Source: Aliidongia dinghuensis (lineage in GTDB: Bacteria; Pseudomonadota; Alphaproteobacteria; ATCC43930; CGMCC-115725). From it: 64,000 nucleotides of DNA. The position numbers and the translations under genes were made by a program. Shown here piece by piece: positions 51,665-60,200 of this stretch. Under the pieces are notes generated by a model. It was not told the DNA's origin. It saw nothing but the letters and a program-made list of their open reading frames with translations, and searched no databases. Location of the stretch: positions 310,001 to 374,000 of the forward strand of contig NZ_BMJQ01000003.1 in the NCBI RefSeq assembly GCF_014643535.1, in the 5' to 3' direction. The number at the start of each line of letters is the position of its first letter. Position 1 is the stretch's first letter.

Positions 51665-53237
51665 GGGCCGGGAAGCGCGGAATCGTTTGACGCTGCCCCA
51701 ACCGGGCCCCACTGGATCGGCGTCCGCGGGGTCGTCGATAGGGCTCGACCGCGAGCGCCTCACCCTGGCGGTCGCGGGCGCGGGCATTCTGCTGCTCCTG
51801 CTGCTGTTCCGCGGCACGGCCGGCTCGATCGTCCGGCTCTGGTACGACGACAACGCCTATAGCCACGGCTTCCTGATCCTGCCGATCGCCGGCTGGCTCG
51901 TCTGGCAGCGCCGGGCGGCACTCCTCGCGGCGGCACCACGGCCGACCGTCTGGGGCCTGCTGCCGCTCGCCGCCGCCGCCACCGCTTGGCTCATGGCACA
52001 GGTCGTGAGCGTCCAGATGGTGAGCCAGTTCGCCCTCGCCGCCATGATCGATGCCTTGGCGCTGACCCTGCTCGGGTTCCGGGCGTTCCGTGTGCTGGCG
52101 TTTCCGGCGCTGTTCCTGTTCGCGGCGGTGCCGTTCGGCCAGGGCGTCACGCCGCAGCTGCAGGCCTGGACAGCCAATATCGCGGTCCAGGCCCTGCGGG
52201 CGGTCGGCACGCCGGTGTTCCAGGACGGGCTGCAGATAACCACGCCGATCGGTAATTTCGCCGTCGCCGACGAATGCTCGGGCCTGCGCTTCCTCACGGC
52301 CACGATTACGCTCGCGATCCTGTTCGCGAGCGAGTTCTACCGCACTTGGGCACGCCGCGCGGCCTTCCTCGTCCTCGCGATCGTCATCCCGATCGTCTCG
52401 AACGGGCTCCGCGTCTTCACCGTCATCCTGCTGGCACACGCCTTCGGGCTCGAGTTCGCTGCAAGCGTCGATCACGTCATCTACGGCTGGGTCTTCCTGA
52501 CGCTCGTGACCGGCGTGCTGCTGCTGATCGGCTGGAGCTTCCGGGAGGCGCCGGCCGCGGCCACCGCCCCCCGCCCCGCCGACCGTTCGACCACACGCCG
52601 TCCCGCGCGCGACGCGCTCGTTGCGGCCGGTGCCTTCGGCATCCTGATCGCGGCGACCGCGACCGACGGCGCACTCGCCCGGATCCCCGGCCCCATCGCC
52701 GACCTGGCGCTGCCTGCAGCCGGCGCGCCACTCGATGCGGCCGCGATCCAGGCCCTGCCCTGGCAGCCCAAACTGCCCGGTGCCGATGCGCGCCGGGTCG
52801 ACCAGGAACTTGTCGATGGCCGGCCGGTGACGCGCGTCGTCGCCTATTACGCCTGGCAGCGCCAGGGTGCCAAGGCCGCGAGCGACGCGGCGAACCTGGC
52901 GCCGGACGACTGGACGCGCCTCAGCTTCGGCAAGGCCGACGTCTCGATCGACGGCCAGTCGGTCGCGGTCCAGCGCCTGGTTGTGGCGCACGGCCGCCAG
53001 CACTGGTTGATTTATGCATGGTATTGGGTGGACGATCGCTTCACCGGCAGCGCCGCCGCGTCGAAGTTGCTGCAGATCCGCGGCCTGCTCGCCGGGCGCA
53101 ATGCGGGCGCTGCGATCGTCATGGCGGCGCCGTTCGACGGCAACGAGTCGCCGGCCGAGGCCGAGCGCGCGCTCACCCGCGCGCTCGCGCAGCAGGAAGG
53201 ATTGAGCCGCGCGCTCGCGCACGCCGGCAGCATGTAG
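51648..53237 (+). CDS. xrtA: exosortase A fused to EpsI domain
   Basis: 529 residues. The N-terminal ~300 form the eight-helix exosortase: YDDNAYSHGFLILPIAGWLVW, then catalytic Cys210 (ADECSGLRF), Arg255 (SNGLRV) and His276 (VDHVIYGWVF). The C-terminal ~210 residues are an EpsI-like periplasmic domain (LPWQPKLPGADA; RVVAYYAWQRQG; RQHWLIYAWYWVDDRF), the usual XrtA-EpsI fusion. It is expected to cleave PEP-CTERM sorting signals and pass proteins to a surface acceptor. No PEP-CTERM protein is encoded in this window. ATG 51648 overlaps the kinase end. Confidence 0.95.
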   Translation: MLSKPEGREARNRLTLPQPGPTGSASAGSSIGLDRERLTLAVAGAGILLLLLLFRGTAGSIVRLWYDDNAYSHGFLILPIAGWLVWQRRAALLAAAPRPTVWGLLPLAAAATAWLMAQVVSVQMVSQFALAAMIDALALTLLGFRAFRVLAFPALFLFAAVPFGQGVTPQLQAWTANIAVQALRAVGTPVFQDGLQITTPIGNFAVADECSGLRFLTATITLAILFASEFYRTWARRAAFLVLAIVIPIVSNGLRVFTVILLAHAFGLEFAASVDHVIYGWVFLTLVTGVLLLIGWSFREAPAAATAPRPADRSTTRRPARDALVAAGAFGILIAATATDGALARIPGPIADLALPAAGAPLDAAAIQALPWQPKLPGADARRVDQELVDGRPVTRVVAYYAWQRQGAKAASDAANLAPDDWTRLSFGKADVSIDGQSVAVQRLVVAHGRQHWLIYAWYWVDDRFTGSAAASKLLQIRGLLAGRNAGAAIVMAAPFDGNESPAEAERALTRALAQQEGLSRALAHAGSM

Positions 53238-53253
53238 AAAGGGTGGCCTGAAC

Positions 53254-55176
53254 ATGTGCGGGATTGCCGGAATCTATCACGAGCGCGCCGACCGGGCGGT
53301 CGATCCGAGCCTGCTCGAACGGATGAACGACGCGATCGCCCATCGCGGCCCGGATGGCGACGGCATCCACCGGGCCGAGGGCATCGGCCTCGCCCATCGC
53401 CGGCTCGCCATCATCGACCGTGCCGGCGGCCATCAGCCGCTGTTCAACGAGGACGGCAGCGTCTGCGTCACCTACAACGGCGAAATCTACAATTTCCAGG
53501 AGCTGTTCGAGGAGCTGCGCGGGCGCGGCCATGTCTTCCGCACCCATTGCGACACGGAAGCCATCGTGCACGCCTGGGAGGAATGGGGCGAGGATTGCGT
53601 GACGCGGTTCCGCGGCATGTTCGTCTTCGCCATCTGGGACAGCCGGCAGCAGACCCTGTTCCTCGGGCGCGACCGGCTCGGCATCAAGCCGCTGCATTAT
53701 TCGATCCTGCCCGACGGCACTGTCGTGTTCGGCTCCGAGCTCAAGTCCGTGCTTGCCCATCCCGAGGTCGACCGCAGCCTCGACCTGCAGGCGACCGAGG
53801 ATTACTTCGCGCTGGGATACGTGCCGGACCCGAAGACGATCTATCGCCACGTCCACAAGCTGGCGCCAGCCCACACGCTGTGCATCCGGCGCGGCCGGCC
53901 CCATCCGGCGCCGCGCTGCTATTGGGATGTCCGCTTCGCCGAGACCAGCACGCTGTCCGAAGCAGACGCCGCGGTCGAGCTGGTCGAGCGCCTGCGCGAG
54001 GCGGTGCGCATCCGGCTCGTGTCCGAGGTGCCGCTGGGCGCCTTCCTGTCGGGCGGTGTCGATTCGAGCGCGGTCGTGGCGCTCATGTCGCAGGAAAGCG
54101 GCCGGGTGATGGACACCTGCTCGATCGCCTTCGACGATCCGGCCTACGACGAGTCCGGCTATGCCCGCCAGGTCGCGACCCTCTACAACACGCGCCATGC
54201 GAGCGAGACCGTGTCGGCCGACGAGGTCGATCTGGTCGACCGCCTTGCCGGCATGTTCGACGAGCCGTTCGCCGACAGTTCGGCCATGCCGACCTTCCGC
54301 GTGAGTGAGCTCGCCAGACGGCGCGTCACCGTGGCGCTGTCGGGCGACGGCGGTGACGAGCTGTTCGCGGGATATCGCCGCTACCGCTGGCACGGCTACG
54401 AGGAGCAGGCTCGCCGCCTCGTGCCGGCACCGCTCCGGCAGCCGCTGTTCGGCCTGCTTGGCCGCACATATCCGAAGCTCGATTGGGCGCCCAAGATGCT
54501 GCGCGCCAAATCGACCTTCCAGGCGGTCGCTCGCGACACGGTCGAGGGCTATTTCCACGGCGTCTCGGTCATCCCCGACGAGCTGCGCCGCTCGCTCTAT
54601 AGCGACCGCATGCGGCGCGACCTCGGCGGCTACGGCGCGATCGAGGTGTTCCGCGCGCACCAGGGCAACGCGCCGGCCGACGATCCGGTGGCACTCGCGC
54701 AATATATCGACCTCAAGACCTGGCTGCCGGGCGACATCCTGACAAAGGTCGACCGCACCAGCATGGCGGTGGCACTCGAAGTGCGCGTGCCGATCCTCGA
54801 CCATCACTTCGTCGAATGGGCGGCGACGCTGCCGCGCACGTTCCGCCTGCGCGGCGCGGCCGGCAAGGCGATCCTGAAGAAGGCGTTCGAGCCGCTCTTG
54901 CCGAACGACATCCTGTATCGGCCGAAGAAGGGCTTTTCGGTGCCGCTCGCGAGCTGGTTCCGCGGCCAGCTCGCCGAACGCGTGCGCGACACGGTCTGCG
55001 GTTCAGTCATGGCGGACAGCGGCCTGTTCGACCGGGCGACGCTGAAGCGCCTGGTCGAGGATCACCAGTCGGGCCGCAGCGACCATGCCGCCGTGCTGTG
55101 GTCGCTCATGATGTTCGACTCGTTCCTGCGCCAGGACGGCCAAGCTCGCGGTACCGGCCTCGGCTACGCCGCATGA
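53254..55176 (+). CDS. XrtA/PEP-CTERM system amidotransferase (asparagine synthase-like)
   Basis: 640 residues. Class II glutamine amidotransferase with N-terminal nucleophile Cys2 (MCGIAGIYHE), then HRGPDGDG and CVTYNGEIYNF, followed by an asparagine-synthase ATP-pyrophosphatase domain (LSGGVDSSAVVAL, LSGDGGDELFAGYRRYR, DHHFVEWAATLP). It should transfer ammonia to a carboxylate, presumably a uronic or amino-acid group in the polymer or its precursor. AAAGGG precedes the ATG. Its stop overlaps the next start (ATGA). Confidence 0.94.
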   Translation: MCGIAGIYHERADRAVDPSLLERMNDAIAHRGPDGDGIHRAEGIGLAHRRLAIIDRAGGHQPLFNEDGSVCVTYNGEIYNFQELFEELRGRGHVFRTHCDTEAIVHAWEEWGEDCVTRFRGMFVFAIWDSRQQTLFLGRDRLGIKPLHYSILPDGTVVFGSELKSVLAHPEVDRSLDLQATEDYFALGYVPDPKTIYRHVHKLAPAHTLCIRRGRPHPAPRCYWDVRFAETSTLSEADAAVELVERLREAVRIRLVSEVPLGAFLSGGVDSSAVVALMSQESGRVMDTCSIAFDDPAYDESGYARQVATLYNTRHASETVSADEVDLVDRLAGMFDEPFADSSAMPTFRVSELARRRVTVALSGDGGDELFAGYRRYRWHGYEEQARRLVPAPLRQPLFGLLGRTYPKLDWAPKMLRAKSTFQAVARDTVEGYFHGVSVIPDELRRSLYSDRMRRDLGGYGAIEVFRAHQGNAPADDPVALAQYIDLKTWLPGDILTKVDRTSMAVALEVRVPILDHHFVEWAATLPRTFRLRGAAGKAILKKAFEPLLPNDILYRPKKGFSVPLASWFRGQLAERVRDTVCGSVMADSGLFDRATLKRLVEDHQSGRSDHAAVLWSLMMFDSFLRQDGQARGTGLGYAA

Positions 55177-55952
55177 TTCGTGCGACCGCATCGGTGCTGC
55201 TGGCGCTCGGCCTGTTCGGCGCCGGCGTTGCCCCGGCGGAGGACCTGCCGCAGACGATCCGCCAGATGAAGCCGTCCGTGGTCGCGATCGGCTCCTTCAA
55301 GAAGGACCGGGCACCCTCGGCGATCGTCGATGCGACCGGCTTCGCGATCGGCGACGGGCTTACAGTGCTCACCAGCGCGCATGTGTTCGGTCGCAAGCTC
55401 GCGGATTTCGAGCGCTGGGTCGTGTTCGTGGGCCACGGCGATTCGGCCCAGATGCGCGAGGCGCAGGTCCTGTGCACCGACCGGGAGCACGACATCGCGA
55501 CCCTGCGCGTCGCCGCCCCCAACCTGCCGGCGGCGAAGCTGGCCGGCTCCGAGGTCGAGGCCGAGGGGCGCGAGATCGCCTTCACCGGCTATCCGCTGGG
55601 GGCGATCCTCGGGCTCTATCCGTCGACCGCGCGCGGCATCATCGCGGCTCAAGTGCCGGCCGCGATCCCGCAGGGCAACAGCCATACGCTGAATGCCGAG
55701 ACGATCCAGCGGCTGCAGCAGAATTTCGAGGTCTACCAGCTCGACGCCGTGGCCTATCCGGGCAACAGCGGCAGCCCAGTCTATCGCGCCGATAACGCAA
55801 CAGTGGTCGGCATCATCGACAGCGTCTATGTAAAGCCGACCAAGGAAGCGGCTCTCGCCTCCGTTGTTGGCACGCCGAGCGGCATCACCTATGCCATCCC
55901 GATCCGCTATGGTCGCGAGCTGGCGGCGAAGCCCGGCTGCAGCGGGACCTGA
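55173..55952 (+). CDS. secreted trypsin-like serine protease
   Basis: 259 residues with a signal peptide ending near GVAPA. Chymotrypsin-fold catalytic triad: His70 (LTSAHVF), Asp107 (EHDIATLRV) and Ser199 (PGNSGSPVY). No PDZ domain follows, so it is a short DegP/trypsin-like periplasmic protease. The start overlaps the amidotransferase stop in ATGA, so it is a built-in member of the right arm. In an exosortase locus it may process secreted proteins or regulate the machinery; the target is unknown. Confidence 0.9.
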   Translation: MIRATASVLLALGLFGAGVAPAEDLPQTIRQMKPSVVAIGSFKKDRAPSAIVDATGFAIGDGLTVLTSAHVFGRKLADFERWVVFVGHGDSAQMREAQVLCTDREHDIATLRVAAPNLPAAKLAGSEVEAEGREIAFTGYPLGAILGLYPSTARGIIAAQVPAAIPQGNSHTLNAETIQRLQQNFEVYQLDAVAYPGNSGSPVYRADNATVVGIIDSVYVKPTKEAALASVVGTPSGITYAIPIRYGRELAAKPGCSGT

Positions 55953-55978
55953 GCAGCATCAAAACAAGGCAGGTCGAC

Positions 55979-56230
55979 GTGGATACGGAACAAGGCCTTC
56001 GGGCAGTCCTGGCCGAGGTGCTGAACCTCGATGGGCGCGCCGCCGCACTTACCGCCGCGAGCCCACTCCTGGGCGCGCTGCCCGAACTCGACAGCATGGC
56101 GGTCGCCGCCCTCATCGCCGCGATCGAGGATCATTTCGCGGTGACCTTCGAGGACGAGGACCTGACGGAAGACACCTTCGCCACATTCGGTTCGCTCGCG
56201 TCGGTCGTGGCCGCCCGACGGATTGACTGA
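55979..56230 (+). CDS. acyl carrier protein
   Basis: 83 residues, acidic four-helix carrier. The phosphopantetheine Ser39 lies in ELDSMAV, a normal DSM motif, followed by LIAAIEDHFAVTFEDEDL. GTG start with AAGGCAGG upstream. It sits between the protease and the two exosortase-associated hydrolases, where an ACP is typical in XrtA loci with an acyl-ligase branch. It is probably primed by the PPTase at 37687 and may carry an acyl or aminoacyl intermediate. Confidence 0.93.
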   Translation: MDTEQGLRAVLAEVLNLDGRAAALTAASPLLGALPELDSMAVAALIAAIEDHFAVTFEDEDLTEDTFATFGSLASVVAARRID

Positions 56231-56245
56231 GACGGGTTGGCTGAC

Positions 56246-57088
56246 ATGTCCGACGTCGACGCGCTCCAGCCGCTCTATCTGGACGGGCCGAGCGGCGCGC
56301 TATTCGCCGCCTGGCACCGGCCGGTGGAGACAAAGCGCGGCACGGTGCTCTATCTGCCGCCTTTCGCCGAGGAGATGAACCGGTCGCGCCGGACCATCGC
56401 GGCGCTGGGCCGCGCCATGGCAGCGCGCAGCCTGGGGCTGTTCGTGCTCGATCTCCACGGCACCGGCGACAGCGCCGGCGGCTTCGAGGACGCGCGCTGG
56501 AACGGCTGGCTCGCCGATGCAGCGGCGGCCATCCGTCATATCGAGAGCGAGGGCGAACGGGTCATCGGCACGCTGGGCCTGCGCACAGGCGCGCTCTTGG
56601 CGCTTGCCAGCGCCAAGGCCGCCGGCCTCGAGCGGGTGCTCCTGTGCCAACCGGTCGAGAGCGGCCGAACCTATCTGACCGGCCTGCTGCGCAGCCGCGT
56701 TGCCGCCACGCAGTCGGGCGACGGACCGCGCGTCACCATGGCCGGGCTCCGCGCGATGCTCGCCGCGGGTACGCCGATCGAACTCCTGGGATATCCGCTC
56801 GTCCCGGAACTCTTCGCCGGGCTCGATGCGGCAGATCTGGCCGAAATCGGCGCAGGCTATTCGGGCCAGGTCGACTGGCTGCACCTGACGACGCGCCCTG
56901 ACGAGGCCCTGCCCCAGCGGTCGGCCGATGCGGTCGTCCGACTCCGCGACGGTATCGCCGGCCCATTCTCCTGTCGGACCATCGAGGCGCCATCGTTCTG
57001 GCTGCTCGAAGAAACGCCCGTCGCCGATCAATTCGTTATCGAAACAGTCGAAACATTGCTTTCGCCCGGCAAGCGAGCCGCAGCCTGA
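56246..57088 (+). CDS. hydrolase 2, exosortase A system-associated (nucleophile missing)
   Basis: 280 residues, alpha/beta-hydrolase fold: RGTVLYLPPFAEEMNRSRR near the start, then FVLDLHGTGDSAGGF. The nucleophile elbow reads G111-L-R113-T-G115 instead of GxSxG, so the catalytic Ser is replaced by Arg and classical hydrolysis is unlikely. This matches the exosortase A-associated hydrolase 2 family, whose reaction is unknown. ATG 56246 follows the ACP stop by 15 bases; the stop shares a base with the next start (TGATG). Confidence 0.9.
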   Translation: MSDVDALQPLYLDGPSGALFAAWHRPVETKRGTVLYLPPFAEEMNRSRRTIAALGRAMAARSLGLFVLDLHGTGDSAGGFEDARWNGWLADAAAAIRHIESEGERVIGTLGLRTGALLALASAKAAGLERVLLCQPVESGRTYLTGLLRSRVAATQSGDGPRVTMAGLRAMLAAGTPIELLGYPLVPELFAGLDAADLAEIGAGYSGQVDWLHLTTRPDEALPQRSADAVVRLRDGIAGPFSCRTIEAPSFWLLEETPVADQFVIETVETLLSPGKRAAA

Positions 57089-57963
57089 TGGCAGGACCGG
57101 TCACGTCCGCCTGGTCCGAGGAGGCGGTCACCTTCTTCTGCGCCGGCGACCGGCTGCTGGGTATTCTGACCCGGCCGCGGGCCAAGGCGGAACTCGGCCT
57201 CGTCATCCTGCCCGGCGGCCTGCAGACGCGGGTCGGCGCGCACCGGCAGAATGTCCTGCTCGCCCGCGCCCTCGCCGAACAGGGTGTTGCGACCCTGCGG
57301 TTCGACGGCCGCGGCATGGGCGACAGCGAGGGCGCGCATCCCGGCTTCACGGCGCTTGGCCCCGACATCGCAGCAGCGGTGGCGGCGCTGCGCGCGACCG
57401 TGCCGGAGGTCGGGCCTGTCGTGCTCTACGGCCTGTGCGACGCCGCAACGGCCATCGCCACCGGGCTGCCGCGCGTAACGGCCGACGGCGCGATCCTGGT
57501 CAATCCCTGGATCCGCAGTGCTGAGACCTTGGCAGCCGCCCACATCCGCAGCCATTACCCGCGCCAGGTCCTGTCGCCCAGCTTCTGGAAGAAGCTCATG
57601 ACGGGGCAGATCAACCCCTGGACCAAGGCGCGGGAGTTCTTGGCGACCTTGGCCACAAGCCGCCAGCCTTCGGGCGACAACTCGCTCGCCGATCGCCTGC
57701 TCGCAGCACTCTCCCGCACCGACTGCCCGATGCTGCTGCTGCTGTCCGACCGCGACATGACCGCGGCGGAATTCGAGGGCGCGGTCGTCGCTCGCCTGCC
57801 GAGCCCGCCGCCGCCTCACCTCACCATCGCGCGGGTCGAGGGCGCCGACCATACCTTCTCCCAGGCAATCTGGTGGCAGAGTGCGCTCGACCATGTTCGG
57901 CAATGGCTCGCCCGACAGCCGCGCGATCGGGCCGAGCCCTGGCACTCCCGGGTTCGCCGATGA
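57088..57963 (+). CDS. hydrolase 1, exosortase A system-associated (Cys nucleophile)
   Basis: 291 residues, alpha/beta-hydrolase fold. LVILPGGLQTRVGAHRQNVLLAR and FDGRGMGDSEG are typical of the family. The nucleophile elbow is YGLC117DAA, so Cys replaces Ser, as in dienelactone hydrolase; a probable acid/His pair follows (LLSDRDMT; GADHTFSQ). A thiol nucleophile suits thioesterase or acyl-transfer chemistry with the neighbouring ACP. Start overlaps the hydrolase 2 stop; its own stop overlaps the aminotransferase start (ATGA). Confidence 0.92.
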   Translation: MAGPVTSAWSEEAVTFFCAGDRLLGILTRPRAKAELGLVILPGGLQTRVGAHRQNVLLARALAEQGVATLRFDGRGMGDSEGAHPGFTALGPDIAAAVAALRATVPEVGPVVLYGLCDAATAIATGLPRVTADGAILVNPWIRSAETLAAAHIRSHYPRQVLSPSFWKKLMTGQINPWTKAREFLATLATSRQPSGDNSLADRLLAALSRTDCPMLLLLSDRDMTAAEFEGAVVARLPSPPPPHLTIARVEGADHTFSQAIWWQSALDHVRQWLARQPRDRAEPWHSRVRR

Positions 57964-59111
57964 TCCCGCTCTCGCCGCAGCTCGTACCGGCGACCTTCCA
58001 CGGCCGCGGCGACGTGCCTTCGATCCTGGATCGCCCGCACAAGCTCTTTCTCACCGCCGGCCGGATGGCCTTTGCCCTCGGCCTCCGCCTCGCCGGCGTC
58101 AAGGCCGGCGACGAAGTGCTTATCCCCGCCTATGCGTCCGGATCCATGGTCACGCCGATCCTGCTTCAGGGTGCGACGCCAGTGTTCTACCGACTGCGGC
58201 GCGACCTCTCGGCCGACCTCGACGATCTGGCTGGCCGGCTCACGCCGAGGAGCGCCGCCCTGCTCGGCGTCAATTTCTTCGGCTTCGCACAGGATTGGGC
58301 GGCACTGCGCGCGTTTGCCGACCAGTTCGGCCTCCTGCTGGTCGAGGATTGTGCGCACGCGCTCTACGGGTCCTGGCGCGGCCAGCCCTTGGGCTCGTTC
58401 GGCGACTTCGCCATCGCGAGCCTGACCAAGTTCCTGCCGGTCTGGGATGGCGGATTGCTGGCGCTGAATGCCCTGTCGGCGCCGCGGGTCGCGACCCGTG
58501 CTCCGTCCCTGCGCTCGGAACTCAAGGCCGTCTACAACCTGCTCGAAGAGGCGAAGGATCACGGGCGCAATCCGGTCCTGCGGCCGCTGCTCGCAGCCCT
58601 TGAGCGCAGCCGGCAACAGACCCGCCGATCGAACAGCCCGGCTGCGGCCGGCGAATCGCTGCGGCGCGACGTTACCGGTGCCGTCGACCCCGCCCGGATC
58701 CTGGATGCGCCGGCCGCGATTTCGCGGTTCGTTGCGCGCCGGGCCGCCCGGCCCCGCATCGCCGAGCGGCGGCGCCAGGCCTATGCGCTCTATCAGGAAG
58801 GGCTCGCCGGCGTGCCGGGCTGCGCCATGCCGTTTCAACCGACGGCGGACGAGGTGCCGTTCATGGCGCCGGTCTGGGTCGACGACCTCGACCGCTGGCA
58901 TCCGCGCTGGCTCGAGCGGCGCCTGCCCATGCAGCGCTTCGCCGAGTTCCTCTGGCCCGACCTGCCGGCCGACACCTGCCCGGTCGCGCGCGACCTGAGC
59001 CGCCACCTCGTCCAGTTTCCCTGTCACCAGGACCTGGAACCGGCGGAAATCCGCTCGATCATCGAGACGATCCGCACCGATCTCTCAAGTGCGCGCCGGG
59101 CGGCGTCGTGA
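57960..59111 (+). CDS. DegT/DnrJ/EryC1-type PLP-dependent aminotransferase
   Basis: 383 residues from ATG 57960. Fold type I PLP enzyme: AGVKAGDEVLIPAYASGS, then VEDCAHALYGSW with the pyridine-binding Asp, then IASLTKFLPVWDGG with the Schiff-base Lys. The family aminates keto-sugars bound to nucleotides, so it likely makes an amino sugar for the exopolysaccharide. Residues ~230-275 are a variable Arg/Ala-rich insertion. ATGA overlaps at both ends couple it to hydrolase 1 and, through GTGA, to the next GNAT gene. Confidence 0.85.
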   Translation: MIPLSPQLVPATFHGRGDVPSILDRPHKLFLTAGRMAFALGLRLAGVKAGDEVLIPAYASGSMVTPILLQGATPVFYRLRRDLSADLDDLAGRLTPRSAALLGVNFFGFAQDWAALRAFADQFGLLLVEDCAHALYGSWRGQPLGSFGDFAIASLTKFLPVWDGGLLALNALSAPRVATRAPSLRSELKAVYNLLEEAKDHGRNPVLRPLLAALERSRQQTRRSNSPAAAGESLRRDVTGAVDPARILDAPAAISRFVARRAARPRIAERRRQAYALYQEGLAGVPGCAMPFQPTADEVPFMAPVWVDDLDRWHPRWLERRLPMQRFAEFLWPDLPADTCPVARDLSRHLVQFPCHQDLEPAEIRSIIETIRTDLSSARRAAS

Positions 59112-60196
59112 CCGAGGCCAGGCCGATGCGCTGGACGCTGCATCCCGTCAGCGACCTGCCGAGCCTCATGAACGACTGGCAGGCGCTGGCGGCACGGCTC
59201 GACCGGCCGCTGCCGCTCGATTTTGCGCTCGTCCAATGCCTGCTCGACGCGTTCGAGCCGGCCGATGTCCGCATCGCCCGGCTCGGCGACCCAACCCACG
59301 TCCGGGCAATGGCCGTGCTCGAGAGGCAGGCGCCGCTCGCCTGGCGCACGGCGAAGCTCGACAACGCGCCCCTCGGCCTCTGGCTCGCCGATCCGGCGCT
59401 GCCGCTGGGCAAGGCGCTCGACGACCTGCTGCGCGCCCTGCCCGGCCGGCCGCTGCTCGTCTCATTGACCGGGCTCGACCCGGCGCTGACGCCGCGGCCG
59501 GCCGAGACGGGCCGCACGCGGACGCTCGACTATTTCGCGACACCGGCAATCACCATCACCGACCGGTTCGAGCCCTGGTTCGCCGGTCTCAGCAAGAACC
59601 TGCGCCACAATTTGCGCCGCCAGACGAAGCGGCTCGCCGAAGCGGGCGTCGCGGTCGAGATCCGCTGCCTGACCGCACCGGCAGAAATGGCCGACGCCGT
59701 CGCCTGCTATGCCGCGCTCGAAGCCTCCGGCTGGAAGGCAGAGGCCGGGACGGCAGTGACGCCGGGCTCGCGCCAGGCAGATTTCTATCGCCGGCTGCTG
59801 GAGCACTTCGCCGCCGCGGGCGAGGCGCAGGCCTGGCAGATCCGCTATGACAGCGCGGTTGTCGCGAGCGACCTCTGCCTCAGCCGCGACGGCACCACGA
59901 TCATCCTGAAGACGGCGTACAGCGAAGTGCTGGCCGGCAACCAGACCTCGCCCAACCAGACCTTACCCAGCCAGACCTCACCGGCCCAGCTCATGCGGCG
60001 CGCCATGTTCGAGGCCCTGTTCGACGCCCCGGGTGCCCGGCGCATCGAGTTCTTCGGACCGCTGAAGCCGTGGCATCAGACCTGGACCCGGGAAGAGCGG
60101 CAGCTCTATCACCTGAACCACTACCGCTGGGATGTACTGCCGCGGCTGCGGAGCCTGATCGGGCGATTGCGGCGCGGACCCGCCGCGGCGCCGTAG
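59108..60196 (+). CDS. GNAT/FemAB-like N-acyltransferase with inserted QTSP repeat
   Basis: 362 residues from GTG 59108, which overlaps the aminotransferase stop. The C-terminal half is a BioF2-like/FemAB-like GNAT domain (LSKNLRHNLRRQTKRL; CYAALEASGWKAE; GARRIEFFGPLKPWHQTW). Where relatives have the conserved loop before the acceptor helix, this protein carries a 15-residue tandem insert (NQTSP, NQTLP, SQTSP; residues 278-292). It probably acylates the amino sugar made by the preceding aminotransferase, perhaps using the ACP-bound group. Last gene of the right arm. Confidence 0.82.
   Translation: MTEARPMRWTLHPVSDLPSLMNDWQALAARLDRPLPLDFALVQCLLDAFEPADVRIARLGDPTHVRAMAVLERQAPLAWRTAKLDNAPLGLWLADPALPLGKALDDLLRALPGRPLLVSLTGLDPALTPRPAETGRTRTLDYFATPAITITDRFEPWFAGLSKNLRHNLRRQTKRLAEAGVAVEIRCLTAPAEMADAVACYAALEASGWKAEAGTAVTPGSRQADFYRRLLEHFAAAGEAQAWQIRYDSAVVASDLCLSRDGTTIILKTAYSEVLAGNQTSPNQTLPSQTSPAQLMRRAMFEALFDAPGARRIEFFGPLKPWHQTWTREERQLYHLNHYRWDVLPRLRSLIGRLRRGPAAAP
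59939..59983 (+). repeat. three 15-bp tandem repeats inside GNAT gene
   Basis: Three consecutive 15-bp units (AACCAGACCTCGCCC and two variants with two to three changes) encode N/S-Q-T-S/L-P. They are in frame and lie within the catalytic domain. Confidence 0.75.
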
Positions 60197-60200
60197 CCGC

